This document shows, piece after piece, positions 24,368 to 33,660 of a DNA stretch of 64,000 bases (positions are counted from its first letter, which is position 1; every line of letters begins with the position of its first letter). Source of the DNA: an uncultured Candidatus Melainabacteria bacterium. GTDB lineage: Bacteria > Cyanobacteriota > Vampirovibrionia > Gastranaerophilales > Gastranaerophilaceae. The position numbers and the translations under genes were made by a program. The DNA lies in the NCBI GenBank assembly GCA_932182025.1, contig CAKNXK010000004.1, forward strand, positions 18,828 to 82,827, written 5' to 3'. The notes under the pieces were generated by a model, which did no database searches, was not told the origin of the DNA, and saw nothing but the letters and a program-made list of their open reading frames with translations.

Positions 24368-25882
24368 ATGGTAACTAAAGCTGTCACAGCTACAACTGTT
24401 GGAATTAATGCTTATAAAATAGAAGTGGAAGTTGATGTTGTTAATTCTCTTCCGAATATTAGTATTGTAGGATTACCTGACAGTGCTGTTAATGAGGCTC
24501 GTGAGAGGGTTCGTTCTGCTATCAAGAATTCAGGTTTTTCATTCCCTTTGGGAAGGGTTATTGTAAATCTTGCTCCGGCTGATATAAAAAAAGAGGGTAC
24601 GAATTTTGATTTGCCTATTGCTGTTGGAATTCTTAAAGAGCAAGGTATAAATATTCCTGATAGTTCTGAAACAGCTTTCTTAGGTGAATTATCTTTAGAC
24701 GGTTCGCTGAGGTCAATAAATGGGGTTTTGCCGCTTGTTGTAGGTTTAAAAGAACAAGGGGTTACTACTGTTTTTGTGCCTGATGAAAATGCAAAGGAAG
24801 CTGCGCTTGTTCAGAATGTGCATGTCTTTGGGGTGAAGCATTTGGGTGATTTAGTTAATCATTTTACAGGAAATCCTATAAAAGAAACTTTTGTGGATAT
24901 AAATAAGTATTTGAGTGATAAATCTGAAGAAGAGTATTCGGTTGATTTTAAAGATGTTAAAGGTCAGCAAAAAGCGAAAAAGGCATTAGAAATAGCTGCA
25001 GCAGGAGGACATAATATTCTTATGTCAGGCTCTCCCGGCTCAGGTAAAACTATGATGGCAAAATGTATGGCATCAATTCTTCCTCCGCTTGAGTTAAAAG
25101 AGGCTTTAGAGTTAACCAAAATCTACAGTATCAGCGGACTTTTAAGTCCGGATGAGCCGTTAATGACAAAACGTCCTTATCGTGCAGTGCATCATACTGC
25201 ATCGGCAACAGGGATTATCGGAGGCGGTTCTAATCCTAAACCGGGTGAAATTACACTTGCACATAGAGGTGTATTGTTTCTGGATGAGATGGTGGAGTTT
25301 CCTCGTCAGGTTTTAGAAGTCCTAAGACAGCCTTTAGAAGACGGAGAAGTTACTATCTCCAGAACAAAAAGTTCTATCAAATATCCGTGTAATTTTATTC
25401 TTCTTGGTGCTATGAACCCTTGTCCATGCGGATATCTGGGTGATAGAGAAAAACAGTGTTCTTGCTCTGATGTTCAGGTTCAAAGGTATAAATCCCGTTT
25501 GTCTGGCCCGCTTTTGGATAGAATTGATTTGATAATTGAAGTACCGAGATTGACAACGGAAGAGTTAATTAATACAAATTCTGAATCTGAATCTTCTGCA
25601 GTAATTCGTGAAAGAGTTATTAGAGCCAGAAAGTTGCAAGCAGTGCGTTATCAGGCAGAGGGAATTCTTACTAATTCAGAGTTGTCTGCAAAAATGATTA
25701 AAAAATATTGTGTTTTAGATGACAAATCTGAGCAGATTTTGAAAATGGCTGCTCAGAAATATCAGCTTTCGGGAAGAAAGTATAACAGAATTTTGAAAAT
25801 AGCGCGCACTATTGCAGATTTAGCCGGCTCTGATAATATTAAGTCCGAACATATTACGCAGGCGCTTCAATACAGAGGCTAG
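24368..25882 (+). CDS. comM: YifB/ComM-family Mg-chelatase-like AAA+ ATPase
   Basis: A 504-residue protein with the N-terminal YifB domain (NSLPNISIVGLPDSAVNEARERVRSA), a Mg-chelatase AAA+ core with Walker A GSPGSGKTMM, Walker B VLFLDEM, and the zinc-type CPCGYLGDREKQCSCS loop, and the C-terminal helical domain ending in SGRKYNRILKIARTIADLAG. ComM is a helicase aiding branch migration in natural transformation. A TATAAT box (24356-24361) ends 6 nt before the ATG with no ribosome-binding site, so the mRNA is probably leaderless. Confidence 0.92.
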   Translation: MVTKAVTATTVGINAYKIEVEVDVVNSLPNISIVGLPDSAVNEARERVRSAIKNSGFSFPLGRVIVNLAPADIKKEGTNFDLPIAVGILKEQGINIPDSSETAFLGELSLDGSLRSINGVLPLVVGLKEQGVTTVFVPDENAKEAALVQNVHVFGVKHLGDLVNHFTGNPIKETFVDINKYLSDKSEEEYSVDFKDVKGQQKAKKALEIAAAGGHNILMSGSPGSGKTMMAKCMASILPPLELKEALELTKIYSISGLLSPDEPLMTKRPYRAVHHTASATGIIGGGSNPKPGEITLAHRGVLFLDEMVEFPRQVLEVLRQPLEDGEVTISRTKSSIKYPCNFILLGAMNPCPCGYLGDREKQCSCSDVQVQRYKSRLSGPLLDRIDLIIEVPRLTTEELINTNSESESSAVIRERVIRARKLQAVRYQAEGILTNSELSAKMIKKYCVLDDKSEQILKMAAQKYQLSGRKYNRILKIARTIADLAGSDNIKSEHITQALQYRG

Positions 25883-26370
25883 TTTGTTCTTTCTGCAAGT
25901 TCTTTATCCATTAAGAATAATGCAACTTTATCGTCTCCAAAAAGTTCAAGGCGTTTGATAATGTTTTTTACATTTTCTTCTTCTTGTACTTGTTCTTCAA
26001 TATACCAATCGATGAAGTTTAGAGTTGTTCTGTCACATTCTTCTTCGGCTTGTTTTGCAACGGTCATAATCGCACGTGTAATACATTTTTCGTGTTCATA
26101 GATGTGGTTAAAGATTGATAAAATTCCTTGAAATTCAAATTCAGGAGTTTTAATTTGTTTTAAGGTTACAAAACTGTTGCAGTTGATTAAATAGTCAAAT
26201 ATTTTAAGTCCGTGTTCGACTTCTTCTCTGGCTTGGATTTTCATCCAAGATGCAAAGCCGTTCAGACCAAGCTCTTTTAAATGCGCCGACATTGATAGAT
26301 ATAGATAACCTGAATAAAATTCTTTATTAATTTGTTCGTTCAAGATTTCGTTAATTGTTTCACTAATCAT
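25879..26370 (-). CDS. ftnA: Ferritin (non-haem iron storage)
   Basis: A 163-residue bacterial ferritin-like protein from the ATG at 26370, preceded by GGGAGGG; the frame extends 45 bp upstream but that would lie inside the superoxide reductase gene without start signals. Ferroxidase ligands are visible: E17 (KEFYSGYLYL), E50 and H53 (REEVEHG), E94 and the EEQVQEEE stretch near 127-134. It oxidises and stores Fe(II). The start overlaps the upstream gene by 8 bp, so it is coupled to superoxide reductase. Confidence 0.9.
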   Translation of the reverse strand: MISETINEILNEQINKEFYSGYLYLSMSAHLKELGLNGFASWMKIQAREEVEHGLKIFDYLINCNSFVTLKQIKTPEFEFQGILSIFNHIYEHEKCITRAIMTVAKQAEEECDRTTLNFIDWYIEEQVQEEENVKNIIKRLELFGDDKVALFLMDKELAERTN

Positions 26371-26752
26371 TTTTACCCTCCCAAAGTCCATGAATATTAC
26401 ATAATTCAAGTGCATCTACATCTTCATCAAGACAAGAAATGTCAAATTCAGCTTTTTCGCCCGGGTTGAAATATTTTAGGTGAAGACAAGACTTGTCTCT
26501 TTTGTAAACCTCGATAAACTGAATGTAGTGTTCTTGTTCCATAGGGTGATGTTTTAGAGTAACGTAGCGTTTACCTTCAATCATTTCAAATTCAGGAGTA
26601 TGTTTTTCGGCTAATTCATTTTCTTCTTCTTTGTGCGGGATAAGATGTTCCATTGGCTGTCCGCAGCATACGAGTTCTCCTTCTCCGGAAAGTATTACTT
26701 GAACAAGGTTTCCGCAAATGTTGCATTTGTATAATTCTAATTTTTCAGTCAT
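26363..26752 (-). CDS. dfx: Desulfoferrodoxin-type superoxide reductase (2Fe-SOR)
   Basis: A 129-residue protein. Center I rubredoxin-like iron ligands are C10, C13, C29, C30 (CNIC ... CC); center II ligands are H51 (EKHTPEF with the E-K-H catalytic motif), H69, H75, C118 and H121 (CNIHGLW). It reduces superoxide to peroxide without making oxygen, the typical defence of anaerobes. It is co-transcribed and overlapping with ferritin, which would sequester the released iron. Confidence 0.95.
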   Translation of the reverse strand: MTEKLELYKCNICGNLVQVILSGEGELVCCGQPMEHLIPHKEEENELAEKHTPEFEMIEGKRYVTLKHHPMEQEHYIQFIEVYKRDKSCLHLKYFNPGEKAEFDISCLDEDVDALELCNIHGLWEGKND

Positions 26753-26835
26753 AGCAAATTCCTTTCACAAATATATTAACCCTTTATTGGAAAACTACAT
26801 TGTAGGAAAGGGTAATTTATGCTACTATTTGTAGT

Positions 26836-27576
26836 ATGACTAACTTTTTTAATAATCCGTCAGGACAAGCTTCAACGCCAATTGAAACACAATATGATGA
26901 TTTAAAAAACAATTACAGGCAAAATTTTTTGATAGCAGCAGACCAAGTTCGTGCCGCTGTGGATAAATTTAAGCCTGAAAATCCTTGTGCAAATTGTGTG
27001 GTAAAAGATTGCAAAATAGAGACGAAAGATGTCTTTACCGACTATCCTGCAAGCTGTGCTTATAGAGATTGGCAGATGCAGATAATAACCTTTTTAACCG
27101 GTGATTACAGACAGAAGCTAAAACAAGATTATAAAGCTATTATGGATAAAAAATCTGAATGTGAGTGTTCAAGATGCGGAAATTGCTGCAGGCTTGCAAC
27201 AAGTGAGCATTCTTACGAACAGCTTAAACAAAGGGCTATGCGCGGGGATAAATTTGCAAGGGATTTTGTTTCGGTATTTGTTCCTTATGAGACAGAAGAA
27301 GAGGCAAAACTTGCCAATCCTGAGTTTTTTAAGCTTTTAGAAGAAACCATGGAAGATCAGAAAGTATTTTATTACCATTGTCCAAAAATGAACGGTAATG
27401 AGTGTTCTGATTACGAAAACAGACCGGATGTTTGTAAGGATTTTCCTCATAATCCTTTGAAATTATTGCCATCTACCTGTTCATTTAATATTTGGAAAAA
27501 TGCCGTGGCTAAGCAATCGATGCTTTTGAAAGCAAAAACGGATATAATAGAATTTTATAAAAATAAACTAGGCTAA
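26836..27576 (+). CDS. YkgJ-family cysteine-cluster protein
   Basis: A 246-residue protein with CANCVVKDCK near residue 56, the YkgJ signature CSRCGNCCRLA (near 115-125), YYHCPKMNGNECSDYENRPDVCKDFP (about 180-207) and a late CSFN. These cysteines probably ligate iron or zinc. It shares the C-x-x-C-x-x-CC plus RPxxCKxFP layout with the gene at 10785-11270. A TACTAT box ends 7 nt before the ATG and there is no ribosome-binding site, so the mRNA is probably leaderless. Confidence 0.75.
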   Translation: MTNFFNNPSGQASTPIETQYDDLKNNYRQNFLIAADQVRAAVDKFKPENPCANCVVKDCKIETKDVFTDYPASCAYRDWQMQIITFLTGDYRQKLKQDYKAIMDKKSECECSRCGNCCRLATSEHSYEQLKQRAMRGDKFARDFVSVFVPYETEEEAKLANPEFFKLLEETMEDQKVFYYHCPKMNGNECSDYENRPDVCKDFPHNPLKLLPSTCSFNIWKNAVAKQSMLLKAKTDIIEFYKNKLG

Positions 27577-27601
27577 GGGTAAAGCTAGTCAAGATTACAA
27601 G

Positions 27602-28642
27602 ATGGACGTGAAAATGTTAACATTATCAGGATTAAAATTAGAAGAATTAGAAAAATTAATGGATGAGTTTGGTGCAACAAAGTTTCGCGCAAAACAAATT
27701 CATAACTGGATTTATACAAAATCTGTTTCAACAATTGACGAGATGACAAATCTTTCGAAAGATTTTCGTGAAGAATTAAAGCAGAAAGCTGTTGTTACGG
27801 AAACTAAAATCAAGGTTAAGCAGGTAAGTTCGGACGGTACGATTAAGTATTTGATTGAATATCCTGATGGAGAGTGTGTTGAAACCGTTCTTATGCGTTT
27901 TGATAATCGTGCTAATCTTACCGCTTGTGTGAGTTCTCAAGTTGGTTGTGCGGTTAATTGTTCGTTTTGTGCAACAGGAAAACGCGGGTTTATAAGAAAT
28001 CTTACTTATGCTGAAATTATTGAGCAAGTGCTTACGATTCAGCGCGATACGGGGTTAAAGGTTACCAATGTTGTATTTATGGGGCAGGGTGAACCTTTAT
28101 TAAATCTCAAAAATGTTCTAAAAGCTCTGGAAATATTTAATGATGATTTTCAAATCGGTACAAGAAGAATTACGATTTCTACAAGCGGTATTGTACCAAA
28201 GATTAATGAGCTGGCTGAGGCTGAATTGCAGTCAACGCTTGCAATTTCTCTTCACGCACCAAATCATAAACTTCGTGCCGAATTAATGCCGATAGAAAAT
28301 AAATACCCTATTGATGAGCTTAAAAAAGCGTTGCTTAATTATGTTGAAAAAACAGGGCGCAGAATTACTGTTGAATATATTCTTATTCACGGATTCAATG
28401 ATACTCCTGAGGCTGCAAAAGAGCTTGCTCTGCTGTTAAGGGATTTGAAATGTAATATTAACCTGATTCCTTATAATTCTGTTGACGATACTAAATACAA
28501 AAAATCTACAAATAATGATATTATGCAGTTTAAATATTTGATGGAGCATTCAGGAAAAAAAGTTACAGTACGTCTTGAACGCGGTGCTGATATTGATGCA
28601 GCTTGCGGGCAATTAAGAGGAAAAGTTGCTGCAAATGAATAA
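27602..28642 (+). CDS. rlmN: Dual-specificity RNA methyltransferase RlmN
   Basis: A 346-residue radical-SAM enzyme that makes m2A2503 in 23S rRNA and m2A37 in tRNA. The radical-SAM cluster motif is CAVNCSFCATGKRGF; VFMGQGEPLLN and the late GADIDAACGQL with the mechanistic cysteine are present. The first ATG has no clear ribosome-binding site; the ATG at 27614 (four codons later) is also possible. The 3' end overlaps the next gene by 8 bp. Confidence 0.95.
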   Translation: MDVKMLTLSGLKLEELEKLMDEFGATKFRAKQIHNWIYTKSVSTIDEMTNLSKDFREELKQKAVVTETKIKVKQVSSDGTIKYLIEYPDGECVETVLMRFDNRANLTACVSSQVGCAVNCSFCATGKRGFIRNLTYAEIIEQVLTIQRDTGLKVTNVVFMGQGEPLLNLKNVLKALEIFNDDFQIGTRRITISTSGIVPKINELAEAELQSTLAISLHAPNHKLRAELMPIENKYPIDELKKALLNYVEKTGRRITVEYILIHGFNDTPEAAKELALLLRDLKCNINLIPYNSVDDTKYKKSTNNDIMQFKYLMEHSGKKVTVRLERGADIDAACGQLRGKVAANE

Positions 28643-30503
28643 TGTTTTTCAAAAGAATTTATCTGCTTTGACAATAAAAAACCAAGAACTTGCTTTAAAA
28701 CTGCAAACTTATATTCCTGTGGATATACCGCAATTGGTTCAAACAAACGGATATAACCTGATTTATAAGGGAAAATATATTCATAGCGAACAAAATCCTT
28801 TAGCAGAAGCGCAGGAGATTTTTTCTTATGCAAAAAATGAACCTGTTTCAATTCATTTGATTTATGGATTGGGTTTGGGGTATTTGTTTCAGGTTGCGAG
28901 TATTAATTCAAAGGGTAGTGTTATATTGTATGAACCTGATTTGAATATTTTGAAAGTTGTATTTAGTCTGGTTGATTTTTCAAATGATATATTGAAGTCA
29001 AATGTATTTATATGCTCAGAGTATGATGAGGTTTCAAAAGCAATACATCAAAAATCCGGCATGCAGAATTTCCCTGAAATGCTTACATTGCCGTTTCAAA
29101 CTGGCTCAGAAGGGTTTGGTGAGCTTGTAACAAAATTGCAGAATACCGTGGGCTCATATAGCTTGGATTTGAAATATACAAAAGAAAAATTCTATCCGTC
29201 ATTAAAAATGTTATTGAAGAATGTTCCAAATTTATTGAATGAGACTCCGCTTATCAGGTTTAAAGATGTTTATAAGGGAAAAACTGCAGTAATTGTTTCT
29301 GCCGGCCCGACTTTGGATAGAAATATTGAAACTATTAAAAAATATCGTGACAAGTTTGTTTTATTCACAGTTGGAACAGCTTTGAAGACATTGACTGCAA
29401 ATGGTATTAATCCTGATTTTCTTCTTGTTATTGAGACATTTGATTCCTCTAAGCAATTAGAAGGAGTTGATTTGAGTGAGGTTTATTTTATTACCGAACC
29501 ATATTCAAACCCAACGTTAAGAGATTTTAAGTTTAAGAAAAGACTTTCACATATTGCTTCAAATGTTCCTGTAAATCAATTCTGGGCAGAGATTTGCAGT
29601 GAAAATATTGATGAATATTTTTCTAAGGGAACTGTTTCTTATACAGCGTTGAATTCTGCCAGAATTCTTGGATGCTCAAAAATTATTCTTGTCGGGCAGG
29701 ATTTGGCTTACATAGGCGGGCAATGTTATAGCAAAGACTCTGCTTATAAAGATTTGATTTGTGCACATAATCTGGATACCGGAAGGTGGGAGATTATGGC
29801 AAAAGATTTTGAGGCGTTTGCAGATGCGCTTTCTAACTCACCTGATGTTGAAAAAAGAATGCAGGCTGCAAGAAGACGTCTTGTAAATCTGAATAATTCT
29901 TTGCATTTTGTTAAAGGGATTAGCGGTGAGATGATTCCTACTGAGTCTGTTTATGCGGCTTTTGTCGCGCCGTTTCAAGAGTTTGCTATTAGGTTTAATG
30001 ATAGAAGGTATATTAATACGTCTCTTGTTGGAGCGCAGTTAGACGGGTTTGAGAACATGTCCTTAGAAGAAGCACTTCAAGATGCGGAGACTGTTGGTGA
30101 TTTAACTCTGGTTGATGAATTTAAGTATGATGAAGATTCTATTTTAGCCAATTTAAATTTAAAATTTGAGGAGCTGAATGAAATAGTTTCTGTTATAGAA
30201 GAAGGTAAGAGATATGCAAAAACTTTGAATAATAATTTGAAACGATATAGAGCTGCCAATTTGGAAGTTTTAAAATCTCTTAAAAAGCTTTCGGAAAATT
30301 ATATTGCTTTATCTTCAAATAAATCCAAGTTGTTTGATTTTATTACGGCATCTGACAGGATTGATTTGGATTATGAAATGAAAATGGTTCAGAATTTTGA
30401 TGTTGATACTGTAACAAATATCGCAGCGAAAATTTCAACATACTTAGATAATGCAGAAAAAAGGATAAAAGAAATTAATGAAAGTTTTAATACAAAGGGT
30501 TAA
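28635..30503 (+). CDS. DUF115 / Maf-type motility accessory glycosyltransferase
   Basis: A 622-residue protein from the ATG at 28635. N-terminal part (about 1-190) includes VSIHLIYGLGLGYLF. The central DUF115 domain starts RFKDVYKGKTAVIVSAGPTLDRNIETIKKY and includes VLFTVGTALKTL, PDFLLVIE and KIILVGQDLAYIGGQCY. The C-terminus is helical. Maf proteins glycosylate flagellin with nonulosonic acids in motile bacteria. It overlaps rlmN by 8 bp and dtd by 26 bp. The glycosyltransferase role is family inference; no flagellin gene is in view. Confidence 0.8.
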   Translation: MNNVFQKNLSALTIKNQELALKLQTYIPVDIPQLVQTNGYNLIYKGKYIHSEQNPLAEAQEIFSYAKNEPVSIHLIYGLGLGYLFQVASINSKGSVILYEPDLNILKVVFSLVDFSNDILKSNVFICSEYDEVSKAIHQKSGMQNFPEMLTLPFQTGSEGFGELVTKLQNTVGSYSLDLKYTKEKFYPSLKMLLKNVPNLLNETPLIRFKDVYKGKTAVIVSAGPTLDRNIETIKKYRDKFVLFTVGTALKTLTANGINPDFLLVIETFDSSKQLEGVDLSEVYFITEPYSNPTLRDFKFKKRLSHIASNVPVNQFWAEICSENIDEYFSKGTVSYTALNSARILGCSKIILVGQDLAYIGGQCYSKDSAYKDLICAHNLDTGRWEIMAKDFEAFADALSNSPDVEKRMQAARRRLVNLNNSLHFVKGISGEMIPTESVYAAFVAPFQEFAIRFNDRRYINTSLVGAQLDGFENMSLEEALQDAETVGDLTLVDEFKYDEDSILANLNLKFEELNEIVSVIEEGKRYAKTLNNNLKRYRAANLEVLKSLKKLSENYIALSSNKSKLFDFITASDRIDLDYEMKMVQNFDVDTVTNIAAKISTYLDNAEKRIKEINESFNTKG

Positions 30504-30915
30504 AGAAGCATCTGTAACAATAGAGAATGAGTTATATTCTTCCATTAATGCGGGAATACTTGCACTTGTCGGGATTGAAAAAGGCGATACTTTAGAGCAG
30601 GTTCAAAAAGCGGCAAAAAAGATTACAGGTTTGCGTATTTTTCCTGATGAGAATGGCAAAATGAATCGTTCTTTAATTGATATTTGCGGGGAGATGCTTA
30701 TTGTTTCTCAATTTACTCTTTGCGGTGATTGTAAAAAGGGTACAAGACCGAGTTTTGATAAATCGGCAGAGCCTCAGATTGCAAACGAATTGTATGAAAA
30801 ATTTATTGAAGAAGTATCTTCTTACGGCATTAAAACCGCACACGGAAGATTTGCTGCAATGATGGATGTCGCATTGATTAACGACGGTCCGGTTACTTTT
30901 ATGATTGAGATGTAG
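30478..30915 (+). CDS. dtd: D-aminoacyl-tRNA deacylase
   Basis: A 145-residue DTD enzyme that removes D-amino acids (and Gly from tRNA-Ala) to keep translation chiral. The family marks are M-K-V-L-I-Q-R-V at the start, the SQFTL motif in the middle and NDGPVTFMIE with the cross-subunit Gly-Pro near the end. It overlaps the Maf-like gene by 26 bp, a long overlap that implies translational coupling. Confidence 0.95.
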   Translation: MKVLIQRVKEASVTIENELYSSINAGILALVGIEKGDTLEQVQKAAKKITGLRIFPDENGKMNRSLIDICGEMLIVSQFTLCGDCKKGTRPSFDKSAEPQIANELYEKFIEEVSSYGIKTAHGRFAAMMDVALINDGPVTFMIEM

Positions 30916-30920
30916 GATTG

Positions 30921-30949
30921 TTGCAAAACTTTACAATCTGTGTTAGGAT
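30921..30949 (+). promoter_or_regulatory. Promoter of the ATP synthase operon
   Basis: TTGCAA (30921-30926), 17 nt, TAGGAT (30944-30949), immediately after the dtd stop and about 36 nt before atpB. Confidence 0.5.
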
Positions 30950-30985
30950 TATTAGGAAGATAATAGAGGGCGAAAAGGGGATTCA

Positions 30986-31681
30986 ATGAGCGAAGGACAT
31001 TGGATTGTAAATAAAGTTATTATGGGACACAATCTGTCCTTTAATATGGATACACTTGTTACAATGTGGGCTGCAATGGCGTTCTTGCTTGTTGTTTCTT
31101 TTATTGCAACAAGAAAGCTTTCAATTTTTCCTTCTAAATTGCAATTAGTGTTCGAATCAATTCTGGGGTATTTTAATAACCTTATTAACGGTATGATTCA
31201 TGAAGGCGGAAGAAAACACTTCCCGCTTATTGCATCTTTATTCTTGTTTATTGTAACTGCAAATTTGATGGGGCAGTTGCCTTTAAAAATGATTGAATTA
31301 AAACACGGTGAAATGGCATCGCCTACTAATGATATTAACTTAACTGCAGGGTTAGCGGTAATTGTACTTGTTTATTATGTTATAGCAGGTTTGATTAAGA
31401 AAAAGGGCAAATTCCTGCTTCACGAGTTTTCGTTTGTAGGAATAATATCAATGCTTGTTGAAATTTTGGAATTAATTACAAGACCTCTAACGCTGGCATT
31501 GCGACTTTTTGGTAATATTTTGGCAGGTGAAATTCTTATTACAGCGCTTTTAGGACTTTGTGCCTGGGGCTTGCCTTTGCCGATTATGTTTTTTGAAATA
31601 TTAGTTGCTTGTGTGCAAGCGTTAGTGTTTACAATGCTTACAACGGTATACATAGCGACAGCGGTAAATGAAGAACATTGA
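30986..31681 (+). CDS. atpB: ATP synthase subunit a
   Basis: A 231-residue membrane subunit forming the proton half-channels. The conserved helix with the essential arginine is RPLTLALRLFGNILAGEI. Several TM helices are visible. It heads an operon ordered a-c-b'-b-delta-alpha-(extra)-gamma, as in cyanobacteria. AAAAGGGG precedes the ATG. A 116-nt spacer separates it from atpE. Confidence 0.96.
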   Translation: MSEGHWIVNKVIMGHNLSFNMDTLVTMWAAMAFLLVVSFIATRKLSIFPSKLQLVFESILGYFNNLINGMIHEGGRKHFPLIASLFLFIVTANLMGQLPLKMIELKHGEMASPTNDINLTAGLAVIVLVYYVIAGLIKKKGKFLLHEFSFVGIISMLVEILELITRPLTLALRLFGNILAGEILITALLGLCAWGLPLPIMFFEILVACVQALVFTMLTTVYIATAVNEEH

Positions 31682-31715
31682 TGTGAAATTCATCCCGCCG
31701 GTAAACTGTTCAAAA

Positions 31716-31766
31716 GGAGCACTTGGAGCAGAATATATAGGTTAGTAGTTTAACGAAATGTGCTCC
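31716..31766 (+). promoter_or_regulatory. Stem-loop in the atpB-atpE spacer
   Basis: GGAGCAC (31716-31722) pairs with GTGCTCC (31760-31766) across a 37-nt loop. No U-run follows. A translational enhancer or RNA processing site for the high-stoichiometry c subunit is a reasonable guess. Confidence 0.5.
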
Positions 31767-31797
31767 GTCCAAAGGTTATAAAAAAAGGAGAGATAAA

Positions 31798-32043
31798 ATG
31801 GAAGAAGTAAAAACAATTTCTGATTTAGCACAATTAGGTGCAGGTATTGCAATGGGTTTTGGTGCAATCGGTGCAGGTCTTGGTATCGGGTTCGCTACTA
31901 AAGGCTTGATGGATGCTATTTCAAGACAACCTGAAATTGCTGGTAAAGCAGTAGGTTTCTTCTTAGTAGGTGCTGCGCTAGCTGAAGCTTGTGCAATCTA
32001 TGCTCTTGTTATCGCTATGAAATTATCAGGTATGATGGGGTAG
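31798..32043 (+). CDS. atpE: ATP synthase subunit c
   Basis: An 81-residue hairpin of two TM helices joined by the SRQPE polar loop. The ion-carrying glutamate is E63 (ALAEACAIY). Helix 1 reads GAGLGIGFATKG without the Gln that sodium c-rings carry, and A64-C65 replace the Ser/Thr of sodium sites, so proton coupling is likely. Strong AAAAAAGGAGAG ribosome-binding site fits the need for many copies. Confidence 0.97.
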   Translation: MEEVKTISDLAQLGAGIAMGFGAIGAGLGIGFATKGLMDAISRQPEIAGKAVGFFLVGAALAEACAIYALVIAMKLSGMMG

Positions 32044-32128
32044 TTGAATTTTGTGTAGAGTGATTGCGGAGCGTGAAGCAATAATTCAATACAGACTTTT
32101 AGATTACTGGATAATAGGTTATTAAACA

Positions 32129-32599
32129 ATGGAATTCAATGCAACATTTTTAGCAACAATAATATCATTCTTAGTGTTTGTCATTTTGATGAACAAAATT
32201 TTGTATGCGCCAATTCTTAATATTATGGAAGAGCGTAAGAATTTTGTTGACGGAAACTATAATGCAGCTCATGCAAATGATGTAAAGTCAGAAGAATTGA
32301 CAAATCAAAAAGAAGAAAAGATTTTAGGTGCTAAAGATGAAGCGCGCGGTAAGTACGTTGAAACTCTCGATGGCTATAAAAACCAAAAATCTGAAATGGT
32401 TGCGAATGCACAAAATTCTGCAAAAGACGAAATCGAACAGGCTAAGTCTGATTTGAGACAGCTTTCGGATGATGTTAAAAACGGGCTTAAAGGTTCTATG
32501 ACCGATTTGGCTAATGATATTGTTGAAAAGGTTATCGGTTATAGAAGTAATGTAGAAGGTTTTGATGACAACAAAGTAAACGAAGTATTGTGGGGTTAG
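32129..32599 (+). CDS. atpG: ATP synthase subunit b'
   Basis: A 156-residue stator subunit: one N-terminal TM (about 5-25) and a long charged helix (EERKNFVDGNYNAAHANDVKSEEL). Together with the next gene it makes the b/b' heterodimer that is typical of cyanobacteria, plastids and some alphaproteobacteria rather than a b2 homodimer. I use the cyanobacterial name atpG (b') with caution because gamma is also called atpG elsewhere. Confidence 0.85.
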   Translation: MEFNATFLATIISFLVFVILMNKILYAPILNIMEERKNFVDGNYNAAHANDVKSEELTNQKEEKILGAKDEARGKYVETLDGYKNQKSEMVANAQNSAKDEIEQAKSDLRQLSDDVKNGLKGSMTDLANDIVEKVIGYRSNVEGFDDNKVNEVLWG

Positions 32600-32603
32600 T
32601 AAG

Positions 32604-33107
32604 GTGTTTGAAGAAATAATAAGTTACATAGCAAGAACAAATTTATTTAACTTCATAATATTTATGTCTATTATCCTTTTTCTTGCTCATAAAATGGATG
32701 TAAAAGGAAAATTAGAACAGTCAAAAATTGATGTTAACAATGTAATTGAAGAGTCAAAAACTATAAAAGCCGACTCGGAAGCCAGATTAAGTTCTATTGA
32801 AGAAAGTATGACTCATATTGAGGAAGAAATCGAAGCTATTTTAACTAAATCCGAAGAAACAGCTAAGCTTGTGGGCGAAAAAATTGTTCAGGATGCAGAA
32901 AAAAATGTTCTTGTAATTCGTGATAATGCAGGTAAAGCAATTGAAAACAGCAGAATTATATTAAAAAATGATTTGATTAAAAGAGCAACTTTAGCTTCTG
33001 TAGAAGTTGCAAAATCAAAAATTCTGAATGAATTAAATTCTAATCAAGGTTTGCATGACCAATTGATTGAAGAAAGTATTAACGCAATTGAAGGAGTCCA
33101 AATATGA
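32604..33107 (+). CDS. atpF: ATP synthase subunit b
   Basis: A 167-residue stator subunit starting at GTG, with one N-terminal TM (about 8-28, LFNFIIFMSIILFLAHKM) and a long coiled coil rich in Lys, Glu and Ile. The stop overlaps atpH by 4 bp. It differs clearly from the b' subunit encoded just upstream. Confidence 0.88.
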   Translation: MFEEIISYIARTNLFNFIIFMSIILFLAHKMDVKGKLEQSKIDVNNVIEESKTIKADSEARLSSIEESMTHIEEEIEAILTKSEETAKLVGEKIVQDAEKNVLVIRDNAGKAIENSRIILKNDLIKRATLASVEVAKSKILNELNSNQGLHDQLIEESINAIEGVQI

Positions 33108-33658
33108 AGACACAAAATTGTGAACTCATTGCTAAAAGATGGGCTCAGGCATTAATGGAGCTTGCTCAGGAAGACCCGAATATTTCTAAAGAAGATATTC
33201 TTGATGATTTGAAAGAGATTTCAAATACAATTAATTCTTCTCAGGAATTATCAAATGTGATAAACAATCCTTCAGTTTCGACTGAAGAAAAACAGATTGT
33301 TTTATGTAAGGTGTTCCAAAATAGTATAATGCCGATTGTTTATAACTTTTTGTATGCGCTTAATTTGAGAAAAAGAGTTGATATTCTTTCTCAGGTAGCT
33401 GTTGAGTTCGAAAAGGAACTCGAAAGAATTAAGAATATTGCCCGCGTTAAAGTTACGTCTGCAATTGATTTAGCAGATGAGCGCAAAAACGATATTAAAA
33501 ACAAGATTGCAGAAAAACTAAGCAAAGATGTTGTTGTTGATTGGAATGTTGATAATGACATTATTGCCGGGTTAATTTTCAATATTGACGAAACAATTAT
33601 TGATAACAGTATTCGTCATAAACTGGATGACTTAAGTAAGAATATTATAAAGGGGTAA
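33104..33658 (+). CDS. atpH: ATP synthase subunit delta
   Basis: A 184-residue delta (OSCP-type) subunit joining the b stalk to the alpha/beta crown. The N-terminal IAKRWAQALMELA is the family start; the C-terminal domain has ARVKVTSAIDLADE and a late DETIIDNSIRHKLDDL, matching the conserved DxSIRxxL end. Overlaps atpF by 4 bp and ends 2 bp before atpA. Confidence 0.93.
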   Translation: MKTQNCELIAKRWAQALMELAQEDPNISKEDILDDLKEISNTINSSQELSNVINNPSVSTEEKQIVLCKVFQNSIMPIVYNFLYALNLRKRVDILSQVAVEFEKELERIKNIARVKVTSAIDLADERKNDIKNKIAEKLSKDVVVDWNVDNDIIAGLIFNIDETIIDNSIRHKLDDLSKNIIKG

Positions 33659-33660
33659 AG

